The notes: a model not told the origin generated them from the sequence alone. A DNA stretch of 64,000 nucleotides from Bacteroides sp. (GCA_023665145.1 JAMPEM010000001.1:9450-73449), one strand, 5' to 3'; positions 43,588-53,669 are shown, counted from the stretch's first letter. Numbers and translations are program-made.

Positions 43588-44979
43588 TTAATCACTTTTA
43601 CCGGATTTCTTCGAATAAATCCGGAAGATATCATCAACCTCATCTATGGGACAAGCGGTTTGGGAACCTGTTGCCATATCTCTGACAGTGACACTTCCAT
43701 TCTGAAGTTCATCTTCGCCAATCATTGCCACCAACGGCACCTTGAGAGCATCGGCATATTGGAATTGCTTTTTAAGTTTGGCTGCATCCGGATACAAAGC
43801 AGCCGGAATTCCTTCCCGTCTCAAGGCAGTAACACATTTCAGAGCCAACGCAGATTCCTTGTCCCCAAGATTGAGAAACAAGACAGTTACTGTATCAAGT
43901 ACCTTCTCGGGAAACAAATCCAACTGTTCTATAACATCATATATACGATCGGCACCGAACGAAACACCGACACCGGACAGACCCGACATACCAAAGACAC
44001 CGGTGAGGTTATCATATCTTCCACCACCTGATATACTTCCTATCTGAGCATCAAGTGCTTTAACTTCTATAATTACACCTGTATAATAATTCAGTCCTCT
44101 CGCCAACGACACATCAATATCCACCTCAGCTTTGGGGTTAAGGGAGATAAATCCTTGGTAAACCTCGCGCAATTCAGCAACACCCTTGGAGCCTTCTTCT
44201 GAATTTTCAAGTAGTTTCTCCAACGTAGCCAATTTTTCCTCGTTATTTCCTGAAAGTTCAAGCAACGGACGCAATTTACGGCACGCATCCTCACCAACGC
44301 CTTTGGAAATAAGCTCGGACTCAACTTCCTCTATGCCGATTTTGTCTATCTTATCGATTGCTACTGTTATATCAACAAGCTTGTCTCTCTCTCCGATAAT
44401 TTCTGCTATTCCGGAAAGCACTTTGCGGTTATTCAGTTTTATAGCTACACGAACACCTAATTTCCCAAACACGTAATCAAGCAGTGACAATAAATCTATC
44501 TCATTATAGAGCGAGTCAGACCCTACAATATCGGCATCACACTGCCAGAACTCTCTGTAACGTCCTTTCTGAGGACGGTCAGCACGCCATACAGGTTGCA
44601 TCTGAAAACGTTTAAACGGCAATTGCAGCTCATTGCGATGTTGAACCACATATCTTGCGAAAGGCACTGTTAGATCGTATCTCAGACCTTTTTCGCACAA
44701 TTGGGAAGCTACCCGATTAAGCTCTCCGGCCTCTAAATCCTCCTGATTGACTTTTTTCATAAAGTCGCCTGAATTTAGGATTTTGAATAGGAGTTTATCA
44801 CCTTCCTCTCCATATTTTCCCATCAGAGTGGACAGATTCTCCATTGCAGGAGTCTCTATCTGCCTGTAACCATAAAGGCGAAATGCTTCGCGGATGGTAT
44901 CAAATATATAATTACGTTTTGCCATTTCCACGGGCGAAAAGTCCCGTGTTCCTTTGGGTATTGATGTTTTCTGTGCCAT
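43588..44979 (-). CDS. hisS: Histidyl-tRNA synthetase
   Basis: A 463-residue class II synthetase. Motif 1 lies in [21 protein letters not shown], motif 2 is [29 protein letters not shown], the His-binding block is ARGLNYYTG, motif 3 is [13 protein letters not shown]...[14 protein letters not shown]-terminal anticodon-binding domain follows. The length is normal. The ATG at 44979 is preferred over an in-frame TTG 9 bases upstream. It is followed at 28 bases by the importer operon on the same strand. Confidence 0.96.
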   Translation of the reverse strand: MAQKTSIPKGTRDFSPVEMAKRNYIFDTIREAFRLYGYRQIETPAMENLSTLMGKYGEEGDKLLFKILNSGDFMKKVNQEDLEAGELNRVASQLCEKGLRYDLTVPFARYVVQHRNELQLPFKRFQMQPVWRADRPQKGRYREFWQCDADIVGSDSLYNEIDLLSLLDYVFGKLGVRVAIKLNNRKVLSGIAEIIGERDKLVDITVAIDKIDKIGIEEVESELISKGVGEDACRKLRPLLELSGNNEEKLATLEKLLENSEEGSKGVAELREVYQGFISLNPKAEVDIDVSLARGLNYYTGVIIEVKALDAQIGSISGGGRYDNLTGVFGMSGLSGVGVSFGADRIYDVIEQLDLFPEKVLDTVTVLFLNLGDKESALALKCVTALRREGIPAALYPDAAKLKKQFQYADALKVPLVAMIGEDELQNGSVTVRDMATGSQTACPIDEVDDIFRIYSKKSGKSD

Positions 44980-45024
44980 AAATTTCAAATTTCAAATATT
45001 GCAGACACTAAAAAAAGATTTCTC

Positions 45025-45270
45025 TTATAGTCTGTTTAAATATAAAACTTAAAATGATTCGTTCATAAAATTGTTAAATAGGTTGTTCCCAATCGGTTAA
45101 CAATTTCATTCACTTAAAAGATTTTAATTGTCAATGTATTTGGACTTCTTTTTGGTAAATTTCTGCAAATTCGTAAATCGTGTATAGAGCTACACTCATT
45201 TATCATTTACAGAAATATCCTCATGAATTATGCTCAAATCTATTAACATTTATTTTTAAACAACCTCTTA
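45025..45270. repeat. Full-length copy B (246 bp) of the TTAGAGG palindromic repeat family
   Basis: A 246-bp element whose whole sequence matches, in inverted orientation, the copy at 57373-57618 with only scattered substitutions and few or no length changes. The right end is AACAACCTCTTA; the left end TTATAGTCTGTTT is decayed. It contains an inner palindrome (CTGCAAATTCG...TTTACAG around TGTATAGAGCTACA). No ORF. It fills most of the 376-base gap between hisS and a GT2 gene, behind that gene's terminator. Confidence 0.88.
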
Positions 45271-45282
45271 AGCTGCAAAAAT

Positions 45283-45323
45283 ACAAAAAAAATCCGGCAT
45301 GGGCAATCATTACATTGTCCGGA
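45283..45323 (-). terminator. Rho-independent terminator of the GT2 gene
   Basis: TCCGG...CAAT pairs with ATTG...CCGGA (45293-45323), and a run of T on the reverse strand follows (45283-45292). It lies 33 bases beyond the GT2 stop. Confidence 0.75.
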
Positions 45324-45355
45324 CTATCCCCCATATTATTGAAGGCTGACTGTTA

Positions 45356-46435
45356 TCAGCGCATTATCTCGCGGATTTTGAGCATGATAAACATTGTAAA
45401 AAACCGACGGTGATAGAAACACTCAAAATTCAGTCTATGTAATTTAGGCAGATACTTAAAATACTCAGATTGATAAGCCCGTTGCAATATTGGGTAGTCA
45501 TGTTGCGACTCGAACCATTTCTTTTTCTCTTTTATGCTCATATCGGAAAGCAGCACATTTTTGACAAACGACCTTACAACGCTGAACACAAAAAGATATG
45601 CATGTTCAAGATATTTCTTGTCGAATCCATCGCGAATAATCATCTGTTCGATATCTTCGGCTGTACGAAAAGCACGCTGCAATATATCCGTCCGTGGTAT
45701 ATTGGTACGCGATTTCGGATTATAACGGTAATAATATAGCCTTTTGGGAAGCAATCCGAAATTGCGGGCACGTCGCATACAATCATAACAGAAGATAAAA
45801 TCCTCACATATCATATGTGGCCGCTTGGGAAATCGTACGCCTCCATTCTCAAAAAGCGAACGATGATGAAGTGCCGAACATGCAGAACCGCCAAAATTGA
45901 GATTGACACGGCCGGGACTCACCGGAGATGAGAAAATACAGACCGCGCTCTCCAATATTTCATCTTTACGAGTAAAAATACGTTCTTTCCCATACTGCTG
46001 AAATATCGGCTTAATCACAGAATCAACATCCGAGAAACGACCCATTTCGCATCTTACGATGTCAAGCTTGTTACGAAGCGCAAATTCGTACATCTCTTTC
46101 AAAGCATTCGGATGAATCCTGTCATCCGAATCCAGGAAAGTACAATATTCTCCATCTGCATAATCCAATGCCAGATTTCTTGCCACACCCGGCCCGCGAT
46201 TTTCCGGCAGATGAAACACTTTTATTCTTGAATCCTTTTGTGCATATTCGTCGCAGATTTTTGCAGAAGAGTCAGTAGAGCAATCATTTACCACTATTAT
46301 CTGCAAATCTGTCAAAGTCTGTTCAAGCACAGAATCAAATGTCTCCCTAAGATAACTTTCAGCGTTATATACAGGGATGATGACACTCACTGCCGGAGCA
46401 TGTCGTCTGCTTGTGACATTTATCTCTTTACTCAT
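45356..46435 (-). CDS. Glycosyltransferase family 2
   Basis: A 359-residue GT-A enzyme: SVIIPVYNAESYLRETFDSVLEQT, IIVVNDCSTDSSAKICDEY, and the DxD site in CTFLDSDDRIHPNAL. The C-terminal 150 residues are helical and basic and may contact the membrane. It resembles EpsJ-type transferases used in capsule or exopolysaccharide assembly. It overlaps the bcp gene by 4 bases, which is probably only a shared transcript. Confidence 0.88.
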   Translation of the reverse strand: MSKEINVTSRRHAPAVSVIIPVYNAESYLRETFDSVLEQTLTDLQIIVVNDCSTDSSAKICDEYAQKDSRIKVFHLPENRGPGVARNLALDYADGEYCTFLDSDDRIHPNALKEMYEFALRNKLDIVRCEMGRFSDVDSVIKPIFQQYGKERIFTRKDEILESAVCIFSSPVSPGRVNLNFGGSACSALHHRSLFENGGVRFPKRPHMICEDFIFCYDCMRRARNFGLLPKRLYYYRYNPKSRTNIPRTDILQRAFRTAEDIEQMIIRDGFDKKYLEHAYLFVFSVVRSFVKNVLLSDMSIKEKKKWFESQHDYPILQRAYQSEYFKYLPKLHRLNFECFYHRRFFTMFIMLKIREIMR

Positions 46436-46908
46436 GCAGGATTGGGATTATCTCTACCATCGAGCAGCGCAAAAAGCTGTCCGGCGGCATCCTTTGTCTT
46501 CACTTTACGTATTATGTCAGTAACAACACCGTTCTCATCAGCTACGAAAGTTGTTCTGACAATTCCCCAATACTCTCGTCCCGCCATCTTCTTAAGTTGC
46601 CAAACACCGAATTGTTCACATAATTGATGCTCCGTATCGGCCACCAAAGGGAAAGGTAACGAATATTTATCAGCAAATTTTCTATGGGAGGCTTCGCTAT
46701 CTTTGCTTACACCTATTACTTGATACCCCATATCCGAAAGTTCTTTCCATCCGTCCCGTATCGAACAAGCCTCCGCACTGCAGCCCGCCGTATTGTCTTT
46801 CGGATAAAAATATATAATAAATTTCTTTCCGGGGAAATCCTTCATTGAAATTATATTTCCTTCTGCATCTTTACCGAGAATTTCGGGTATCTTGTCTCCT
46901 ATATTCAT
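46432..46908 (-). CDS. bcp: Thioredoxin-dependent thiol peroxidase (Bcp/PrxQ)
   Basis: A 158-residue peroxiredoxin that reduces hydroperoxides. The peroxidatic cysteine is Cys43 in NTAGCSAEACSIRD, with the resolving Cys48 five residues later, the atypical two-Cys arrangement of PrxQ. YFYPKDNT and ADTEHQLCEQFGVW are standard. The length is normal. It is followed by the coupled GT2 gene. Confidence 0.95.
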   Translation of the reverse strand: MNIGDKIPEILGKDAEGNIISMKDFPGKKFIIYFYPKDNTAGCSAEACSIRDGWKELSDMGYQVIGVSKDSEASHRKFADKYSLPFPLVADTEHQLCEQFGVWQLKKMAGREYWGIVRTTFVADENGVVTDIIRKVKTKDAAGQLFALLDGRDNPNPA

Positions 46909-46986
46909 ATTTACAAATTATTTGAATTGTTTCCGGTTACGCCATCACATATTATTTTATTTCCTATGTATACTGAATTAACTATC

Positions 46987-47019
46987 AGAGGTCTTATTTA
47001 GTTTTTAAACGACCTCTAA
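46987..47019. repeat. Short copy F of the TTAGAGG palindromic repeat family
   Basis: CAGAGGTC...TTAAACGACCTCTAA, a 33-bp diverged minimal copy with 7-8 bp inverted ends. It covers the stop codon and the last residues of the PHP-phosphatase gene, so the repeat supplies the C-terminal codons. Confidence 0.65.
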
Positions 47020-47839
47020 GATTATCCAATATCGCCAACGCCTCTTTCCTGCCATAATTAATCTTGTCAGGATAATGAGCGTCACTATTCACCATTAAAG
47101 GTATTCCGGCATCCGCGAATTTTTTCCACCAATTCTGTTCAGGAAAAAAACGTCTTCGGTCTTCAAAACTTTTAGTATTGATTTCCACGATGACGCCCGA
47201 ATCCTTTATATGGCTCACAAGATCTTCTATAAGGGCTTCATACCATGACGATTTTTCCATTGCCGGATTTACAGCCGACATATTTGCTGCAATCTTATCA
47301 CAATGACCGAGAATATCGAATCCTCCCTCCTCTATCATCAAAAGTTCCGACTCATAAAATTTCTCTACCACATATCTGAGGTCTCCTCTGAATCTTGTTT
47401 CAAGATTTTCAATAAAGCGCTGTGCACTGCCGTCACAATCCACAAATTCACCTTCCCGAGTCTCAACAAAATGCACCGAGCCAATGCGATAATCCAAAGG
47501 AAGATTCTGATAATAATCGATATGCGGTGAATGATCATGATTTAGCCTGTCGATCTCCATCCCTGCATAAAAGTAAATTTTATCACCACGGAATGTATGA
47601 TACTCACGCAATTTCTCAACCTCGTCCAAGTATTTTTGTACCTCTTCCCTCTTCATATTGCATTTACTTTCCACAGCTATAGGGGAGTGAGGAGAAAAGC
47701 CATAATGCAGCATTCCACAATCCACTGCAGATTGAGCCATCTCCGACATGGAGGCACGTCCGTCGCAGAATTGGGTGTGAGAATGGAAATTATACCATTG
47801 AGTAACTTCTGTTATGTACTTTATATCATCTGCAGTCAT
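46994..47839 (-). CDS. PHP-domain histidinol-phosphatase-type enzyme
   Basis: A 281-residue metal-dependent phosphoesterase. FHSHTQFCDG gives the first His pair, HYGFSPHSP the next ligand, YAGMEID the Glu, ILGHCDKIAA a further His, and MVNSDAHYPD the Asp/His pair. This matches HisK-type histidinol phosphatases, the last-but-one step of histidine synthesis, though other phosphate esters are possible. No other his biosynthesis gene lies near. It follows cstA by 10 bases and probably shares its transcript. Repeat copy F encodes the C-terminus. Confidence 0.82.
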   Translation of the reverse strand: MTADDIKYITEVTQWYNFHSHTQFCDGRASMSEMAQSAVDCGMLHYGFSPHSPIAVESKCNMKREEVQKYLDEVEKLREYHTFRGDKIYFYAGMEIDRLNHDHSPHIDYYQNLPLDYRIGSVHFVETREGEFVDCDGSAQRFIENLETRFRGDLRYVVEKFYESELLMIEEGGFDILGHCDKIAANMSAVNPAMEKSSWYEALIEDLVSHIKDSGVIVEINTKSFEDRRRFFPEQNWWKKFADAGIPLMVNSDAHYPDKINYGRKEALAILDNLRGRLKTK

Positions 47840-47849
47840 ATTGACTTTA

Positions 47850-49307
47850 TCAATTTACAACAACTCTCGGCAATGTTTTTACATATTTGACAAACATGGA
47901 TGTAAACAGAACAGTCACCACCATTCCGACACCTATAGAAAGCTCATACGAGGGGGTATAACCTAAAAGCGGCAACGTCAGTAACCCTAACCCTTCGGGA
48001 GCATACAGGATATAAGTCACTGTCACACACGTCATGAACATCGCCGGAAGGAGTGTCACGGCATACAGCTTGTTGTTTCGAGCCAGCCATACTGTCAATG
48101 TCCATAATGTAAATACGGACAACACCTGATTACACCATGCGAAATAACGCCACAACGCATCATAGGGCAACAACATTATTATGAAGCAAATTATAAAAAT
48201 CGGTACAGATACAAGTAATCTCTTGACGATTTTCTTCTGGTCAAGACCCATAAAATCTGCCGCTATCAGACGTGCTGAACGCAATGCGGTATCACCGGAT
48301 GTTATAGGAGCTGCAACAACACCGAGTATGGCAAGTATTCCGCCAAATTGTCCAAGCCATCTCTTTGAAATATCATCTACAAGTATGGCCGGCGAACCAT
48401 TACCCAAGAACTCCTGCAACTCGCCATACCCCCCGGTGAACGCGACAGCCGCTGCAGCCCATATCAATGCAACTACTCCCTCGGTCACCATCGCTCCGTA
48501 GAAGATTGGTCTGCCATATTTCTCATTTTTCAGACAACGAGCCATCATTGGCGACTGTGTGGCATGAAAACCGGAAATCGCACCGCAAGCGATAGAGACA
48601 AACATCATGGGGAAGATAGGATTGGCCTCAGGATTTGGTTTATGATTATAAAATTGATGCCACACTTCGGGTACCGCATCATGATGAAAAAACAACATCG
48701 CCATAATACCAACAGCCATAAACAACAACGCTATTCCAAACAAAGGATAAAGCTTTCCAATCAGCTTGTCAATAGGCAAAAGCGTAGCTGCCATATAATA
48801 GATGAATATCACTACAATCCAAAATAACCTGTCGAAATGTTCCGGTGTCAACATTGCGAGCAAATCAGCCGGATTATACACAAACACGGCACCGACAAGA
48901 ATCATAAGCAACAATGCAAATACTCTCATCAGATTCTTTACCTTTCCTCCAAGCTGTCCACCGACAATCTCCGGCAATGAAGCACCTCCTTGGCGCAATG
49001 AAAGCATTCCGGAAAGATAATCATGAACAGCGCCGGCAAAAATTGTCCCAAAGACAATCCACAGAAACGCAGCCGGACCGAACATCACTCCCATAATAGC
49101 TCCAAAAATAGGACCCAAACCGGCTATATTCAGAAATTGTATCAAGAAAATTTTCCATGTAGGAAGTGCTACATAATCCACGCCATCGGCTTTTGTATGC
49201 ACCGGAGTGATTCTTTCCTGCTCCACACCGAACACTTTGCTTACAAACAGCCCGTATGTAAAATAGCCTGCTATGAGGATGACTAATGCAAGGATAAAAC
49301 TAATCAT
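47850..49307 (-). CDS. cstA: Carbon starvation protein A (CstA)
   Basis: A 485-residue multi-helix inner-membrane transporter for peptides or pyruvate. GPIFGAIMGVMFGPAAFLWIVFGTIFAGAVHDYLSGMLSLRQGG is the family core, and ITSGDTALRSARLIAADF lies in the second half. It is the short form usual in Bacteroidetes (about 480 residues against 701 in E. coli). It lies 21 bases after the TPR/PD40 gene and 10 bases before the PHP-phosphatase gene. Confidence 0.92.
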   Translation of the reverse strand: MISFILALVILIAGYFTYGLFVSKVFGVEQERITPVHTKADGVDYVALPTWKIFLIQFLNIAGLGPIFGAIMGVMFGPAAFLWIVFGTIFAGAVHDYLSGMLSLRQGGASLPEIVGGQLGGKVKNLMRVFALLLMILVGAVFVYNPADLLAMLTPEHFDRLFWIVVIFIYYMAATLLPIDKLIGKLYPLFGIALLFMAVGIMAMLFFHHDAVPEVWHQFYNHKPNPEANPIFPMMFVSIACGAISGFHATQSPMMARCLKNEKYGRPIFYGAMVTEGVVALIWAAAAVAFTGGYGELQEFLGNGSPAILVDDISKRWLGQFGGILAILGVVAAPITSGDTALRSARLIAADFMGLDQKKIVKRLLVSVPIFIICFIIMLLPYDALWRYFAWCNQVLSVFTLWTLTVWLARNNKLYAVTLLPAMFMTCVTVTYILYAPEGLGLLTLPLLGYTPSYELSIGVGMVVTVLFTSMFVKYVKTLPRVVVN

Positions 49308-49328
49308 TATTTCTTTATTTTAAGGTAT

Positions 49329-50750
49329 TTAATAGAATTTGCCTGTTGCCTGTATCACATTGTTTTTAAGTATCTGCAGATTGCTCTTCTGACGCAATAC
49401 AGAATTCTCAAGATCGGAAATTTGTAATTTTAATGCCGAGGTAGCACCCATAATATGATAATCCTTACGCAATTCATCCAACTTGCTGCATGATTCATCA
49501 TAGAGACTCTTACCTTCAAGATACTTTCTCATTGCTTCGCGTGCCTCATTGGAATTCAACTCATCATAACGTGTCAACAAAACACCGTCCGGCAAACGAA
49601 AACGGAATTCTTCTACTATCGGTTCCCACTCAGGATCAATACTCCGTATGGATTCAAAAATTGATTGATAATCATCCTCCGGATCTTGAGTGAGACTTAT
49701 ATCTGTAATTTTAGCGAAGTCAAGGGGATCATCCATATCTTCGCTCCAAATAATTCGACGTTCATTGGGGATATACACATACATTGTCAAACTGTCGGGA
49801 AGAAGCTTGCGGTCAGTGACCCACCATCCAACTCCGGTCACCTCATCCAGAGCAAGCATATAGTCATCAAACGGTGAATTATATGGCATTCCGATATTTT
49901 GAGGTGACAGCCAAGATCCGTCTACTGCATCCCTTGAAGCCACAAAAATATCATATCCGCCCATAGAGTCATCGCCATTGTTGGCAAAATATAAAGTCAA
50001 TCCATCAGGCATCATAAATGGATAATCAGCATCTCCGTTACCGTTGAGAATTTCGGGGGTATATTCGGGAGTATGCCACGAGCCGTCTGTGAGCTTGATT
50101 GATTCCACTATTCGTTTATGGCCGAGTGTGTCGGTCATAGCCCATAGCATATTATCACTGTTTTCATTGATAAAAACCACCTCCGCATCTTCTCCATATT
50201 GTGCCACAGGCGTTTGTTCCGGTGACCGCAATCTTCCGACAGCCGGAGATATGCGCATCCACTTGAAAAAATCTTTCTTGGGGACAGTGACCGAATCGAT
50301 TATCGTAATCATTTCCACTCGCTGCACAGCCTCTTTCGCTTTATCAATACCGGCACGTTCTTTGCGAGCCATGGGGTCAACCTCCTTTTTGGCATTTGTC
50401 TTAAGCTTTATATAACTGTCATACAGGGAAGCGGCTTTAACAAAATCATAATCTTTAAGAGCTATCCTGCCCAACCATAAGGAGGCATCTGCGACACCAC
50501 GTTTTTTTGCCGTTTCAAGCATCCGCAATGCAGCATCAAAATCACCGAGTTTAAAATAACATTCACCAAGCATGGCCGATACTGTCCCAACATTGGGTCC
50601 CGACGGATTAATCTCCAATTCTTCAGTCAGTATATTTGCGGCTTCATTCCATTTCCCGTCTGATATAAGTTCTCTTGCATCCGACACGACATCGGCATAT
50701 ATTGCGACCGCAGTCAGAGCCACAGCACATAAAATCAACAATCTCTTCAT
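49329..50750 (-). CDS. Exported TPR and PD40 (WD40-like beta-propeller) protein
   Basis: A 473-residue protein. A signal peptide (about 1-19) is followed by TPR helices (about 20-130: DGKWNEAANILTEELEINPSG, LGECYFKLGDFDAALRML), then PD40 propeller blades (DADYPFMMPDGLTLYFANNGDDSMGGYDIFVASR; YNSPFDDYMLALDEVTGVGWWVTDR), and a C-terminal coiled coil (about 420-470). The TPR-PD40 layout recalls PorE/PorW-type periplasmic proteins of the T9SS, but lacks an OmpA domain. It has its own promoter 4 bases from the ATG. Confidence 0.8.
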   Translation of the reverse strand: MKRLLILCAVALTAVAIYADVVSDARELISDGKWNEAANILTEELEINPSGPNVGTVSAMLGECYFKLGDFDAALRMLETAKKRGVADASLWLGRIALKDYDFVKAASLYDSYIKLKTNAKKEVDPMARKERAGIDKAKEAVQRVEMITIIDSVTVPKKDFFKWMRISPAVGRLRSPEQTPVAQYGEDAEVVFINENSDNMLWAMTDTLGHKRIVESIKLTDGSWHTPEYTPEILNGNGDADYPFMMPDGLTLYFANNGDDSMGGYDIFVASRDAVDGSWLSPQNIGMPYNSPFDDYMLALDEVTGVGWWVTDRKLLPDSLTMYVYIPNERRIIWSEDMDDPLDFAKITDISLTQDPEDDYQSIFESIRSIDPEWEPIVEEFRFRLPDGVLLTRYDELNSNEAREAMRKYLEGKSLYDESCSKLDELRKDYHIMGATSALKLQISDLENSVLRQKSNLQILKNNVIQATGKFY

Positions 50751-50754
50751 ACGG

Positions 50755-50785
50755 CAAAGTTACGAATTATTTTCCATAATCACAA
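50755..50785 (-). promoter_or_regulatory. Bacteroidetes promoter of the TPR/PD40-cstA-PHP operon
   Basis: On the reverse strand: TTG (50783-50785), a 20-base spacer, then TAACTTTG (50755-50762). Only 4 bases separate the box from the ATG, so the transcript is probably leaderless. It is back to back with the promoter at 50820. Confidence 0.72.
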
Positions 50786-50819
50786 TTTTCGGGATATTAT
50801 ACGCGGTCTTATTTGGAGA

Positions 50820-50851
50820 TTTGGAGAAATCATGTAAAGTTATTATTTTTG
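50820..50851 (+). promoter_or_regulatory. Bacteroidetes promoter of the acyl-ACP thioesterase gene
   Basis: TTTG (50820-50823), a 20-base spacer, then TATTTTTG (50844-50851). The ATG at 50856 follows after 4 bases, again predicting a leaderless mRNA. Confidence 0.72.
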
Positions 50852-50855
50852 CACT

Positions 50856-51653
50856 ATGTTTGAGAATGTTTTTACACAGTCATTTTTTTGCTCTGCAGCC
50901 GAGGCAAACGCTGAGCAAGAACTCTCTCTACCTATTCTGGCCACAAAAATTATAGATATAGCCACCGCCCATGCCAACATCCTTGGAATCGGAAATCCAT
51001 CCATGCAACACCTTCAAGCCGGATGGATTCTTTCCCGAATGACAATTGAGATGACACGATACCCCTCCGTTAATGAGGATTACAGCATTTCGACATGGGT
51101 GGAAGACTGGAACAGACATTTCTCCATCCGAGATTTCTCTATAAATGATGCAGACGGTAATCCTATCGGATATGCCAGAAGCGTATGGATGATTTTACGG
51201 ACTACCGACAGAACAAACGTTGGCCTCGCGCATCTATCTCTACCCGCCGGACTGCAAATAGGCAACCCGGTTCCCATAACACCGCAAACCAAACATTACC
51301 GCATCTTACCTCCAGGTACAGAGATTCCGGAACAGAGCCGTGAACTTGTAGCCAATCATCCGGCTTTCAGATATACTTTCCAATACACCGACATCGATTT
51401 CTACCGTCATGTAAACACCGTAAGGTATATAGTTTTGTTGCTCAACAGATTCTCTCTGGAAGATTTTGACTCCACGTTCCCAAGCAGGTTTGAACTCTCT
51501 TTCCTTCATGAAGCTGTATATCATCAGAAGGTGGATATCTTGCGTTATGACCAGCCAAATGACCATTTGAGCTCATCCTTTTCCATTGTTGACGCTTCAG
51601 AAAACACCCCTCTGCTTTTTGCAAGATTTATACGTTCTCCCAGAACATCATAA
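50856..51653 (+). CDS. Acyl-ACP thioesterase (FatA/FatB family)
   Basis: A 265-residue double-hotdog thioesterase that frees fatty acids from acyl carrier protein. The first hotdog has SLPILATKIIDIATAHAN and LQAGWILSRMTIEMTRYPSVNEDYSISTWV; the second hotdog has YTDIDFYRHVNTVRYIVLLLNRF, where Asp/Asn/His are the expected catalytic residues (DxNxHVN region). FELSFLHEAVYHQKV closes it. The length is normal. The N-terminal strand begins at about residue 6, so the ATG at 50856, right behind the promoter box, must be used. Confidence 0.88.
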   Translation: MFENVFTQSFFCSAAEANAEQELSLPILATKIIDIATAHANILGIGNPSMQHLQAGWILSRMTIEMTRYPSVNEDYSISTWVEDWNRHFSIRDFSINDADGNPIGYARSVWMILRTTDRTNVGLAHLSLPAGLQIGNPVPITPQTKHYRILPPGTEIPEQSRELVANHPAFRYTFQYTDIDFYRHVNTVRYIVLLLNRFSLEDFDSTFPSRFELSFLHEAVYHQKVDILRYDQPNDHLSSSFSIVDASENTPLLFARFIRSPRTS

Positions 51654-51680
51654 TGCACAACAGGTGCATCTTTATGATTG

Positions 51681-51688
51681 TAATTTTG
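51681..51688 (+). promoter_or_regulatory. Probable -7 box of the P-type ATPase/Fur operon
   Basis: TAATTTTG, 25 bases before the ATG at 51714. The -33 region is weak. Given the Fur-family gene in the operon, an AT-rich Zur/Fur operator could overlap here, but I could not fix one. Confidence 0.45.
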
Positions 51689-51713
51689 CATCAGATACAA
51701 ATATCATTTCAAT

Positions 51714-53669
51714 ATGAGCTGTCAGAATTGTCATAATCACAATCATAATCACGGACAATGTTCCGCCAATCAGGAACATTCACATACTGAGAAATTGCGT
51801 CCATATCTCAGCGTAAGTGTTTCCGCATCTCTTTTTTTAGCGGGAATCCTGCTTTCTCATCTTCAGATTCTGCCGGACAGTCTTCCCTCCCTGTTATTCT
51901 TCCTCGTTGCTGTCGCGCCTGTAGCAAAAGATGTCATCGAAGATGCAGTCAGATTGTGGCGCCATGCCGACTTTATGAATGAATACACCCTCATGCTGGC
52001 AGCCTCTGTCGGTGCATTTATTATCGGTGAGTATCCGGAAGGTGTGGCCGTTCTGCTTTTCTATTGTTTCGGAGAAAAACTTGAAGACAGTGTAAGTGAT
52101 AAGGTAAGAAATCGTATCAAATCGCTTATCGCGGCAATACCCGATTCTGTAATTTTGATAAAAAATGGTGTTCGGGTAACAACCTCCCCAAAAGATGTAA
52201 CTGTAGGAAACACTATTGCAGTTTTGCCCGGACAGCGGGTACCTTTAGACGGAACACTTCTTTCTGAACACTGCTCCTTTGACACCTCTGCCATCACCGG
52301 AGAACCGATTCCTGCTGAATTATCCAAAGGTGCTACGATAAAATCCGGCACTATTCCCGTAGATTCTGAAGCTCTAATCCTTACAACAACTTCATTCTCA
52401 GATTCGTCTATGACAAGAATCATGAAGCTTATAGAAGATGCTTCCGCCTCCAAATCTCCTACAGAAAATTTATTGAGACGGATAACACGTTTCTACACAC
52501 CAATCGTTTTCCTTCTTGCCCTTCTCCTCATTGCGATTCCCTACCTGATTTCATTAATCACTCCCGATTATACATTTCAATTCAGCACTTGGTTTCGACG
52601 CAGCCTGATATTCCTTGTATGCTCTTGCCCCTGTGCTCTTGTGGTCAGCGTCCCTTTAAGCTATTTCATGGCCATTGGTAAGGCTTCCTCCGCGGGAATC
52701 CTTTTCAAAGGCTCACGATATATTGATGCCCTTCTGAGACCATTCACAATACTTCTCGACAAAACAGGCACAATAACTACAGGGAAATTTCACGTTACTG
52801 AAATTTCCACTTCTGCCAACACTTCTCACTCACCATTAGCTCTTGCGGCTGCGCTTGACAACAAATCTATGCATCCCCTGGCACAAGCTATCTGCGAATA
52901 TGCCAAAGAAAATAACATCAATCTCTCGAAAGTCAACAATATAGTAACTATCCCTCATGGCATTAAAGGAATCCGGGATGGTAAAGAGGTGCTTGTCGGC
53001 TCACGTGTTCTTCTGAATCAACACAACATTAAATTACCTGCATCCACATCTACCGACACGGAAATTTGCGTCAGCTGCGATGGTGAATATGTCGGAGCTA
53101 TATATCTGTCCGACACAATGAAAGCCGATGTTCCGGAGGCTGTAAAAAAGCTTCACGAACTTGGATTTAGCGAGATTGATATATTGAGCGGGGACAGGGA
53201 GGAGGCGGTCAAAAAAATGGCAGATGCTATCCGTGCCGATAATTACTATGCATCATTGCTTCCTGAACAAAAACAAGATATCGTATTCTCCAAATGTAAG
53301 GAAAAGAAAGGTACAGTGGTATTCGTCGGAGACGGTATTAACGACGCACCCGCTCTGGCGGCAGCTGACGTTGGAATAGCTATGGGGTCAGCCGGCACAG
53401 CTCTTGCGATGGAAAGTGCCGATATGGTAATAATCGGTGACGATATATACAAAATTCCGACAGCAGTCAGGATAGCACGTAGAGTCAGGACAAATATCAT
53501 TATAACTGTCAGTTTTGCTCTTTGTGTAAAGGCAATAGTCATGATTCTCGGAGCGTTCGGAATTGCCACACTATGGGCTGCCGTGTTTGCCGACACCGGG
53601 GTCACATTAATTGCCGTTATCATTACAATATTATCGCTCGGTATGTCGTTCTTAAATAAGAAATCATGA
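51714..53669 (+). CDS. Heavy-metal-translocating P1B-type ATPase (Zn/Cd/Co type)
   Basis: A 651-residue inner-membrane pump. There is no classical HMA domain; instead a His/Cys-rich N-terminus (CQNCHNHNHNHGQC...HSH, 3-25) may bind metal. About eight helices, the A-domain TGEP (DTSAITGEPIPAEL), the metal-site CPC in SCPCALVV (helix 6), the phosphorylated Asp in DKTGT, an HP motif in SMHPLAQAI, and GDGINDAPALAAADVGIAMG. The CPC plus His-rich end suggest zinc, cadmium or cobalt efflux. Its stop overlaps the start of a Fur-family gene, which likely regulates it. Confidence 0.92.
   Translation: MSCQNCHNHNHNHGQCSANQEHSHTEKLRPYLSVSVSASLFLAGILLSHLQILPDSLPSLLFFLVAVAPVAKDVIEDAVRLWRHADFMNEYTLMLAASVGAFIIGEYPEGVAVLLFYCFGEKLEDSVSDKVRNRIKSLIAAIPDSVILIKNGVRVTTSPKDVTVGNTIAVLPGQRVPLDGTLLSEHCSFDTSAITGEPIPAELSKGATIKSGTIPVDSEALILTTTSFSDSSMTRIMKLIEDASASKSPTENLLRRITRFYTPIVFLLALLLIAIPYLISLITPDYTFQFSTWFRRSLIFLVCSCPCALVVSVPLSYFMAIGKASSAGILFKGSRYIDALLRPFTILLDKTGTITTGKFHVTEISTSANTSHSPLALAAALDNKSMHPLAQAICEYAKENNINLSKVNNIVTIPHGIKGIRDGKEVLVGSRVLLNQHNIKLPASTSTDTEICVSCDGEYVGAIYLSDTMKADVPEAVKKLHELGFSEIDILSGDREEAVKKMADAIRADNYYASLLPEQKQDIVFSKCKEKKGTVVFVGDGINDAPALAAADVGIAMGSAGTALAMESADMVIIGDDIYKIPTAVRIARRVRTNIIITVSFALCVKAIVMILGAFGIATLWAAVFADTGVTLIAVIITILSLGMSFLNKKS

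Noticed and set aside
48564..49286. Forward ORFs across cstA
   Set aside because: They are antisense to strongly conserved CstA helices and have no family features.
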